DNA of 12,346 nt. It comes from Verrucomicrobiales bacterium (GTDB lineage: Bacteria; Verrucomicrobiota; Verrucomicrobiia; Verrucomicrobiales; DEV007). A program made the position numbers and the translations under genes. The stretch is taken from positions 1 to 12,346 of the forward strand of contig JALRFZ010000292.1 in NCBI GenBank assembly GCA_023253615.1. The letters are read 5' to 3'. Below the pieces are notes generated by a model that saw only the letters and a program-made list of their open reading frames with translations, was not told the origin of the DNA and did no database searches. Positions 6,657 to 12,346 of this stretch are shown here, piece by piece (positions within the stretch are counted from its first letter, which is position 1; each line of letters opens with the position of its first letter).

Positions 6657-9197
6657 CTATCGCGTCAGCCGCACGATCACCCGGTTGTCCTCGCGGAGAT
6701 GCCGTGCGGCGGCGGCGCGGACGGCCTCGCGCGTGAGCGCGGCGACCGTCGCCGGAGTCTTGCGGTAATGATCCCAGCCGAGCCCGACGAGCTCGTCCAC
6801 CGTGGCGGTCGAGGCAAGCTCGCGCACGCCCTGAAGATGGATGGCTTCGCGCCCCAGCCATGAGGCCTTGGCCCGATCGAACTCCTCTTCTCCGAGCCCT
6901 TCGCGCACGATCAGATCGATCTCTGCGAGCATCTCTTCCTGCACGAGATCGAGCTTCTCCGGTGCGGTCGATGCATAAAAAACGAGGAATCCCGGCTCGA
7001 GCCCGACGAGGCGGCTCGCTCCGACCGAATAGGCCAGCCCGAGCTCCTCGCGGATGCGGATGAAAAGGCGCGATGCCATGTCGCTGCACGCCTCGTCGAT
7101 CATCTCGAGGGCGGGATTGTCGGGATGGGTGAGATCGACGGTGCGATAGCCGATGAGGAGCACGGCCTGTTCTTTTTCGTGCGTCAACTCCACGGTGCCG
7201 GCGTAGTCCGTCGGCAGCACGAACGATCCCGCCGCACAGACGCGCGGACCGGCTTCGAGGGTATGCTCGAAACGCGACCGGATCATCGCCTCGGCTTTTG
7301 CCGGATCGAGATCACCGAAGACTCCGACGACCCCGTTTCCTCCCACGAGGAGGCGGCGGTGCATCGCCACAAGTGATCCGCGATCGAGCCCGCCGATCGA
7401 CGCGACCGTGCCGCCGGACTCGAGTCCATAGGGATGATCGCCGTAGAGGCGCTTCCGCAGGGCTTTCATCGCCACGGTGAACGGACGGTCGGCTTCGGCC
7501 TTGATCTGGGAAAGCTGGAAGGTCTTTTCCCGATCGACCGTCTCATCGAGGAAGGCGGGCTCGAGCAGCGTCTCGCCCAACAAATCGACGACACGCTCGA
7601 GGTCGGGACGCAGGGCATGGACGGAGACGCCGAAGGAATTGTTGCCCGTGTTCGCCCCGATGCCGCCGCCGACCGATTCGATCCCGAGGGCGAGCTCCTC
7701 GGCGCTGCGCTTCAAGGTGTCCTTGGTGAGGAGTCGCGACATCAGGCGCGTGATCCCCGCGGTGGCCGCGGATTCGGCGAGCAGTCCACCGCGGAAGACC
7801 CCGCTCGCCTGCACGAAGGGCACGCGGTGATCGGGGAGGATCAGCACGGTGAGCCCGTTCGAAAGTTCGATCTTGCGGATGTCCTCCGACCGCTTCGCGG
7901 TGCCGGACCGCGATGCCTTCACCGGGCGCTCCGGCAGCAGCGCGACGGACGTCATGCGATCGGGATGCAGCCAGGTCGCGGCGATCTCGCGCACCGCTTC
8001 GCAACCGACGCGCTGCACGGCCTCGACATAATCCCGCGTCAGATCGGGATGACGGGCGAGGAGCCAGTTCGCCCCGATGTCGGAGGCCTGTCCGCGCATG
8101 TCGGTGAAGGTCGAGAACTGCGCGCCGAGGACCTGGCGCCTCGCCTTTTCGATCTCGCGTTCGCTGACACCCTCCTCGCGGATGCGGGCGACCTCGCGCA
8201 GGGCCGCTTCCCGGGCGGCCGCGGCTTTGCCGGGTTCCGTGTCGAAGCTGATGCCGAACTGGCCGGCGAAGGAGGGAGTGTAGGCCCAAGCCCCGATGGA
8301 ATGGGCGAGCTGCCCCTTTTCACGCACCGACTGGAAGAGGCGCGAACTGCGTCCATCGCCGAGGATGCCCGCCAGCAGATCGATCGCGGGCACGGAGGGA
8401 TCGAGCCCGTCGGGGATCTGCCAGGCGAGGCGTTCGCGGTGCAGCTCGGTGGGAAAGGCGGTCTCCTCGTGGCGGGGACCGCGCTGGGGAGGCTCGGCCG
8501 GCAGGATCAGCGGCGGGCGGCGGCGCCGGGCGTGACCACCGAGTTTTTCGCCGATCTTCGCGATGATCCCGTCCGCATCCACATCGCCCACCACGACAAA
8601 AAAGAGATTGTCGGGCGAATACCGCTGGCGGTAGTAGGCGTGGAGATCGTCGCGATGGAGTTGGTTGAAGAGATCGAGATACCCGATCACCGGATGGCGG
8701 CAGGGATGCTCGATGTAGGCGGTGCGGAAAAAGAGTTTGCTCAGCACCTGATCGGGATTGTCCTCGCCCATCGCAATCTCGCGGCGGATCACGTCGCTCT
8801 CGTTCGCGAATTCATCCTCCGGGATGGTGGCGTCGCCGACGACATCGCAGAGCACGTCGAGACAAGTCATCGCGCCCGCGGAAGGCGCGTCGATCCAGTA
8901 GACGGTGCGGTCGAAGGAGGTGTAGGCATTGATGTAACCTCCCTGGGCCTGTACCGTCTGCGCGATCTGGTTCGCATCGCGGCCGCCCGCCCCCTTGAAG
9001 AGCATGTGCTCGAGGAAATGCGAGACACCCGCGCCGAGCCAGTCGCCCTCGTGGATGCTGCCGGACCGGCACCAGGCCTGCAGGCTCACGACCGGGGCGG
9101 ACGGATCCTCGCGAACGAGGATCTCGAGGCCGTTCGGGAGCGTCTCCACCCGGACCTCGAAGGAAGGGAAATGCAGCGCCTCGGATTCCGCGCTCAA
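6657..9197 (-). CDS. M16 (insulinase/processing-peptidase type) tandem-domain metallopeptidase
   Basis: This 846-residue protein is built from two M16 halves. The first (about 13-420) is catalytic: inverted zinc motif H60-F-L-E63-H64 with the third ligand at E140, in V-I-R-R-E-I. The second (about 435-846) repeats the fold (S-N-G-L-T-V-L-I-L near 440) but has no HxxEH, as in the inactive partner half of this family. The R-E-K-G-Q-L-A-H-S and R-E-E-L-G-L-A-Y-S segments are the matching C-lobe motifs of the two halves. M16 enzymes close over and degrade unfolded or short peptides. No signal peptide is visible, so a cytoplasmic site is likely, unlike many periplasmic homologues. The start is TTG at 9197, overlapping the TGA of the upstream Minf_1886 gene (TTGA, 9197-9194). 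No in-frame ATG lies before the conserved region. Translational coupling to that gene is likely. Confidence 0.92.
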   Translation of the reverse strand: MSAESEALHFPSFEVRVETLPNGLEILVREDPSAPVVSLQAWCRSGSIHEGDWLGAGVSHFLEHMLFKGAGGRDANQIAQTVQAQGGYINAYTSFDRTVYWIDAPSAGAMTCLDVLCDVVGDATIPEDEFANESDVIRREIAMGEDNPDQVLSKLFFRTAYIEHPCRHPVIGYLDLFNQLHRDDLHAYYRQRYSPDNLFFVVVGDVDADGIIAKIGEKLGGHARRRRPPLILPAEPPQRGPRHEETAFPTELHRERLAWQIPDGLDPSVPAIDLLAGILGDGRSSRLFQSVREKGQLAHSIGAWAYTPSFAGQFGISFDTEPGKAAAAREAALREVARIREEGVSEREIEKARRQVLGAQFSTFTDMRGQASDIGANWLLARHPDLTRDYVEAVQRVGCEAVREIAATWLHPDRMTSVALLPERPVKASRSGTAKRSEDIRKIELSNGLTVLILPDHRVPFVQASGVFRGGLLAESAATAGITRLMSRLLTKDTLKRSAEELALGIESVGGGIGANTGNNSFGVSVHALRPDLERVVDLLGETLLEPAFLDETVDREKTFQLSQIKAEADRPFTVAMKALRKRLYGDHPYGLESGGTVASIGGLDRGSLVAMHRRLLVGGNGVVGVFGDLDPAKAEAMIRSRFEHTLEAGPRVCAAGSFVLPTDYAGTVELTHEKEQAVLLIGYRTVDLTHPDNPALEMIDEACSDMASRLFIRIREELGLAYSVGASRLVGLEPGFLVFYASTAPEKLDLVQEEMLAEIDLIVREGLGEEEFDRAKASWLGREAIHLQGVRELASTATVDELVGLGWDHYRKTPATVAALTREAVRAAAARHLREDNRVIVRLTR

Positions 9198-9661
9198 AGC
9201 TCGCTCGACTTCGCGGGTTGGTTGCCACGGGCGGGCGGATCCAGCTCGGCCCCCGCGCCACGTTTGGCGAGGACCTCGCGGGTCGGCCGGTAAGGGGCGA
9301 GCAATTCCTCGCGCAGGTTCATCACCCCGCTGAAATCCGAGGGCGAATCCTCCTCCGATTTTCCGAAGGCTCCGGCGTCGATGAGATTGAAGACCATCGT
9401 GCCGACATCCTCGCCTTCGCGGATCCCCCAGGATTCGAGCACGGCGACGGCCATGGGCCCGAATTTCCCGATGGCATGGGCGACGACGCCCTCGAGCAAC
9501 TCGGATCCGCTGACATGGCGGTGCTCGATGAGCTCTTCCTTCCGCAGGGCCTTGATGGTGTGATCGAGCGCGTCGCGCAGGAAGTGATAACCGTCCGTCT
9601 CATAACGCCGATCCTGGTTGAGGATCGCTCTGACAGCGACGTCGAATTGAACTCTTTCCAT
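9194..9661 (-). CDS. Minf_1886 family protein of unknown function
   Basis: This 155-residue protein matches my memory of the Minf_1886 family, named from Methylacidiphilum and common in Verrucomicrobiota and relatives. Hallmarks are D-R-R-Y near 17-20, Y-x-F-L-R-D-A-L-D (25-33), H-V-S-G-x-E-L-L-E-G (48-57), F-G-P-M-A-V-A-V-L-E-S-W-G-I (67-80) and V-F-N-L (89-92). The last 30 or so residues are Pro/Ala-rich and probably disordered. No biochemical function is established that I know of. There is no signal peptide or membrane helix. The frame is open to a TTG at 9727, but the family-typical start is the ATG at 9661. Its stop overlaps the TTG start of the M16 peptidase gene, so the two are probably translated together. 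The upstream membrane-protein gene ends 55 bp away on the same strand. Confidence 0.88.
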   Translation of the reverse strand: MERVQFDVAVRAILNQDRRYETDGYHFLRDALDHTIKALRKEELIEHRHVSGSELLEGVVAHAIGKFGPMAVAVLESWGIREGEDVGTMVFNLIDAGAFGKSEEDSPSDFSGVMNLREELLAPYRPTREVLAKRGAGAELDPPARGNQPAKSSEL

Positions 9662-9716
9662 GGGTGGCGCGGAGGGACGGGTGACCACGATCCTTTCGTC
9701 AAAAAGGACGCGTGAG

Positions 9717-10058
9717 TCAAGAAGCAATGCCGGGAGACGTTGGATTCATCGTCTGGATCAGGAACCCCGCGCCCACGCTCGCGGCATTCGCCACGATCGC
9801 CCAGCGCCAGGGATGCGCGATCCCGGTGGTTTTTCCGATCCAGCCTTCGGCGACAATGGCGAAGGTCTCGGCGGCGAGAAAACAGATCTCCCACGACACC
9901 GTCTCCCACGGAAACGCGAACCACACCACCGGATGCGTCACCGTGCTCGCTCCCAGCGCGAATCCCCAGCGCCGGGTCGCCGGGATTCCCCTGCCCGCCA
10001 AAAGATACAGGGGCACCTCGATCGCCTGGGTCGTCAGGTAGGCGGTCAACCACGTCAT
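9717..10058 (-). CDS. Small four-helix membrane protein with intramembrane Glu/His residues
   Basis: I do not recognise a named family for this 113-residue protein. Four hydrophobic segments fit transmembrane helices: about 4-22, 30-50, 56-75 and 84-102. Charged or polar residues fall inside them: Q11 and E14 with P16 in helix 1, H42-P43 in helix 2, E64 and E71 in helix 3, and N91 in helix 4. Such buried Glu and His can bind a metal, a cofactor or protons, or pack against a partner subunit. The ATG at 10058 overlaps the stop of the preceding membrane-protein gene (ATGA, 10058-10055) and is preceded by the only strong ribosome binding site seen in the window, GGAGGTGA. That arrangement points to high or well-balanced expression with its partner. 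It could be a small subunit of a complex with the upstream membrane protein (inference). The gene looks real; the function is open. Confidence 0.82.
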   Translation of the reverse strand: MTWLTAYLTTQAIEVPLYLLAGRGIPATRRWGFALGASTVTHPVVWFAFPWETVSWEICFLAAETFAIVAEGWIGKTTGIAHPWRWAIVANAASVGAGFLIQTMNPTSPGIAS

Positions 10059-11098
10059 GTCCTCACCTCCCCCGCCCGCGGCGCGGTGGCCTCGAAGCCG
10101 CGCCGCCCCTCCACGAAGAAAAGGGCCGCCGCCGCCAGCTCGAGATAGCCGTGGAAAAGCGCCATGCGCAGATAGCCGGCCCTCGCCTCGACGAGATCGA
10201 CGACCGCCCAGACCGCGAGCCCCGCGATGAGGATCACCGATCCCATGAGCAAAGCGGGGCCGAAATCCCTTTCGAGGGCGCGGTAGCTCGCGGCGAAAGT
10301 CCGCGGGGTCGGCTGGGGCCGGTCCTCCTCGGGAATGAGCCGCAGCCAGATCCCGTAATGGACTGCCTGGGCGAAGGCGAAGAGGAGCACGAGCCGGAGC
10401 CCCCATGGTTCGGCGAGACCGGGAGCGAGTTGACCGAGATGGTATTCGTCGCCCAGCCCCGGAGGCATCCACGCGGCAGTGACGTCCCACGGTGCCGCCC
10501 ACCCCCACCAGAGAGCGGCTCCGGCGAGGAAAAAGAAGGCCGGCACTCCGAGGCGCCACCACCCCGACACCGGTCTCCAGCACCACCAGAGGACGAGGGC
10601 GATGAAATTGTGGGCATGGGCGAAGACCAGCAGGGAGAGGCTCCCCGCCATCAAGCTGACGACGACGAGAGCCGCGCAGATCGCGATGATGACCGCTTTT
10701 TTCCACCATCCACCCCGCGCGAGCAGGGCCGCCATGGCCGCTGCGACGAGACCCGCCTCCACCGGATACCATCCCGCGCCGGCGACGACGAGGGGCAGCC
10801 CCACGCCGATGACGAGCCCGGCACGATGATGGAGGCGGGGGCGCAACACGAGATAGCGGAGGTCGGAAAGCACATGCGGGATCCCCCAGACGATCGGCCC
10901 GAGCGCCAGCAGCCAGAACGGAGCGAAAATCGTCAGAAGGAATGCCGCGGCCACGACGAGGCACCCGCCCGCGAGCACCCGCGCCTCGCGACGCCTGACA
11001 AAAAACCGCGCCGGAGCCCCCGCGAGGCGCAGCGCGCGCAGCCGCACCCGGTCGAGCGGCCGGGCCACTCCGTTGGCAATGTGGGAAAGAACGGTCAC
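10055..11098 (-). CDS. Polytopic membrane protein with conserved-looking His motifs, possibly Brp/Blh-like
   Basis: This 347-residue protein has about eight to ten hydrophobic segments between residues 40 and 330. Histidines sit at or near helix ends in several: G72-I-P-H75-V-L-S-D79, H161-A-H163-N, Q244-A-V-H247-Y and F-H316-G-Y-L-E320. G-I-P-H-x3-D recalls the G-x-P-H-G-x-x-D motif of the Brp/Blh beta-carotene 15,15'-dioxygenase family, whose members bind iron through histidines on several helices. The match is short, so a Brp/Blh-type role in making retinal is only a hypothesis; another membrane metal- or heme-binding enzyme is equally possible. A basic N-terminal stretch (R14-R40) favours a cytoplasmic N-terminus. 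The start is GTG at 11098, overlapping the sulfatase stop (GTGA). Its stop overlaps the next membrane-protein ATG. Operon membership with both is therefore strong. Confidence 0.8.
   Translation of the reverse strand: MTVLSHIANGVARPLDRVRLRALRLAGAPARFFVRRREARVLAGGCLVVAAAFLLTIFAPFWLLALGPIVWGIPHVLSDLRYLVLRPRLHHRAGLVIGVGLPLVVAGAGWYPVEAGLVAAAMAALLARGGWWKKAVIIAICAALVVVSLMAGSLSLLVFAHAHNFIALVLWWCWRPVSGWWRLGVPAFFFLAGAALWWGWAAPWDVTAAWMPPGLGDEYHLGQLAPGLAEPWGLRLVLLFAFAQAVHYGIWLRLIPEEDRPQPTPRTFAASYRALERDFGPALLMGSVILIAGLAVWAVVDLVEARAGYLRMALFHGYLELAAAALFFVEGRRGFEATAPRAGEVRT
10063..10070 (-). promoter_or_regulatory. Strong Shine-Dalgarno sequence of the 4-helix membrane protein gene
   Basis: Reading leftwards, GGAGGTGA is followed by 4 nt (GGAC) and the ATG at 10058. 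It is complementary to the 16S rRNA 3' end over eight bases. It lies inside the last codons of the upstream gene. Most other genes here have no such motif, which makes this one stand out and confirms the start. Confidence 0.8.
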
Positions 11099-12346
11099 GG
11101 GAGGGCCTTCGCATTTTCCTTCGATTTCGCCTTCTCCTTTTGCCCGCCCTTGCCCTGTCCTTTGTTCCCTTTCCCCTTGGGCCTTTCGACGAGAGGCCAG
11201 TCGGGATGATCGACACGCGAGGCGGCCATGAGGACCGCGGCTCTTGTTACTTTGTCAGGGTGGGCCGGGGCGAGGTCCTTCGATTCCGCGGCATCGGTGG
11301 AGAGATCGTAGAGCTCCACCGGCGCGTCGGGTCCGTTTTTCACCGCCTTCCAATGCCCGTCGAACCGCACCGCCTGGATCGAGGTGCCTTCGTGCAGCTC
11401 CCAATAGAAGGATTCACGCTCGGGCGCCTTGCCTCCTTTGAGCAGCGCCGTCACATCAACGCCGTCGAAAGCCGCGCCATCGGGCAGGCTCGCACCGGCC
11501 AGTGCGGCGGCGGTCGGCAAATAATCCCAGAAGGCCCATGGCTCCTCCGAGACCGCCCCGGCCGGCACCTGCCCGGGCCAGCGTGCGATGCCCGCCTGAC
11601 GCAGGGCACCCTCGTAGAGCCCCCGCTTGTAGCCGCGCAGCTTGCCACCCATGTCCTGGTCGAAGAGCCGGCCCACTTCCGACCCGGGATCGAAAGACGC
11701 CCCGTTGTCGCCTGAGAATACCACGATGGTGTTTTCGTCGATTTTCAGATCGTCGAGCAAAGCCATGAGACGGCCGACATCACTGTCGAGGCGGCTCACC
11801 ATCGCGGCATAGGTCTTCTGCAGGTCCGTCCACGGTTTGTCGGCGTAGATTCCGAGCTCGTCGATCTCGAATTTGCCGTGCGGCAGGGTGATGGCGTAGA
11901 AGAGGAAAAAGGGCCCCGCCGCATTCGCCCGCACCCACTTCTCGACATCCTGCTGGATCAGTTCCTGGGCGTAGGTCTTGCCGTCGAGATCGATGCGCTG
12001 GTCATCGTTCCAGAGATACTTGGGAAAGTAGCTGTGGGCGTGGCGCTGGCAGTTGTAGCCGTAGAAATGATCGAAGCCCTTTTTCAGCGGACTGCCGCTC
12101 GTGTCGAACATGCCCATGCCCCACTTTCCCATGCAGGCCGTCGCATAGCCGGCGGATTTCAGCACCTGCGCGACCGTGATCGTTTTCTCCGGCAGCGGCT
12201 TCTGGCCCTCGGGCTGGATCTCGCGGTTCGCCCGGATCGGACAATGCCCGGTATGCAGTCCGGTCATGAGCGAGGCCCGCGATGGCGCGCACACGCTGGT
12301 GCCGGAATAGAGCTGGGGAAAGCGCGTCCCCTCCGCCGCCATGCGG
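11095..12346 (-). CDS. S1-family sulfatase, N-terminus beyond window
   Basis: About 416 codons are present; the gene continues past the right edge, so the signal peptide and first metal ligands are not seen. Numbering from the Met at 12342, the active-site motif C18-A-P-S-R22 is there; in this family an anaerobic or FGE-type maturase converts the Cys to formylglycine. Other active-site candidates are K73 (G-K-W-G), H155 (L-P-H), D212-N213 (G-D-N-G) and K239 (G-Y-K-R). The usual H of G-K-W-H is Gly here, as in a sulfatase subfamily that also has G-Y-x-x-Q-R-x-A-H-x-Y-x-P. The enzyme should release sulfate from a sulfated glycan or ester; the substrate cannot be read. The last 30 residues are a Lys/Gly-rich tail ([10 protein letters not shown]). 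The Met at 12342 is internal (R-M-A-A-E-G), not the start. The stop overlaps the next gene's GTG. Confidence 0.92.
   Translation of the reverse strand, partial: RMAAEGTRFPQLYSGTSVCAPSRASLMTGLHTGHCPIRANREIQPEGQKPLPEKTITVAQVLKSAGYATACMGKWGMGMFDTSGSPLKKGFDHFYGYNCQRHAHSYFPKYLWNDDQRIDLDGKTYAQELIQQDVEKWVRANAAGPFFLFYAITLPHGKFEIDELGIYADKPWTDLQKTYAAMVSRLDSDVGRLMALLDDLKIDENTIVVFSGDNGASFDPGSEVGRLFDQDMGGKLRGYKRGLYEGALRQAGIARWPGQVPAGAVSEEPWAFWDYLPTAAALAGASLPDGAAFDGVDVTALLKGGKAPERESFYWELHEGTSIQAVRFDGHWKAVKNGPDAPVELYDLSTDAAESKDLAPAHPDKVTRAAVLMAASRVDHPDWPLVERPKGKGNKGQGKGGQKEKAKSKENAKALP

Noticed and set aside
7434..9293. 619-codon open frame on the plus strand
   Set aside because: It mirrors the M16 peptidase gene, whose zinc motif and two-half layout are unmistakable on the other strand.
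9662..9727. TTG start giving a 177-residue Minf_1886 protein
   Set aside because: The added 22 residues do not belong to the family, and an ATG at 9661 sits where family members begin.
9717..11216. Long open frames of about 490-500 codons on both strands
   Set aside because: Both have very high Arg/Pro/Gly or charged content and run across three real genes; the membrane-protein frames have proper helices and coupled starts. Only the final 113 codons of the minus frame are taken as a gene.
1..12346. tRNA or rRNA genes, CRISPR arrays, insertion sequences, prophage or integrase
   Set aside because: No cloverleaf, no regularly spaced long repeats, no transposase or integrase motif and no long terminal inverted repeats were seen.

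Overview
The window is GC-rich and densely coded: nine complete genes, plus two that run off the ends. The organism is most likely a member of Verrucomicrobiota or a close PVC relative. The reasons are a Minf_1886-family gene, an S1 sulfatase of the kind abundant in that group, an aminopeptidase with a PD40 propeller in front, almost no Shine-Dalgarno sequences, and short tandem repeats of 6-11 bp in the only long gene-free stretch. This placement is inference; there is no rRNA or other marker gene here.

Layout. Positions 1-2094 (minus) hold the N-terminal 698 residues of a secreted PD40-propeller/M28 metallopeptidase cut off by the left edge. Positions 2095-2444 are a divergent gene-free region with several kinds of short tandem repeat. 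Positions 2445-6628 (plus) carry glutamyl-Q tRNA(Asp) synthetase, a response regulator with an added C-terminal membrane helix, an ATP-dependent RNA ligase, an HD-phosphoesterase/polynucleotide kinase, and a small protein of unknown function. Positions 12346-6657 (minus) carry a sulfatase cut off by the right edge, two polytopic membrane proteins, a Minf_1886 protein and a tandem M16 peptidase. The two gene sets converge at 6628/6657 with only 28 bp between them.

How the genes work together. The clearest functional unit is the ligase/HD-Pnk pair (4272-6133), joined by an ATGA stop/start overlap. Together they could carry out every step of RNA break repair: removal of 2',3'-cyclic or 3' phosphate (HD domain), 5'-OH phosphorylation (P-loop domain) and sealing (ligase). 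The membrane-anchored REC protein lies 44 bp upstream and may belong to the same transcript. The sulfatase and the two membrane proteins are joined by GTGA and ATGA overlaps, which implies a shared job. The first membrane protein has histidines on several helices, including a G-I-P-H-x3-D motif reminiscent of Brp/Blh carotenoid dioxygenases. The second is a 4-helix protein with intramembrane E and H residues. Minf_1886 and the M16 peptidase are joined by a TTGA overlap. The most novel candidates are the sulfatase/membrane-protein trio and the link between the membrane REC protein and RNA repair.
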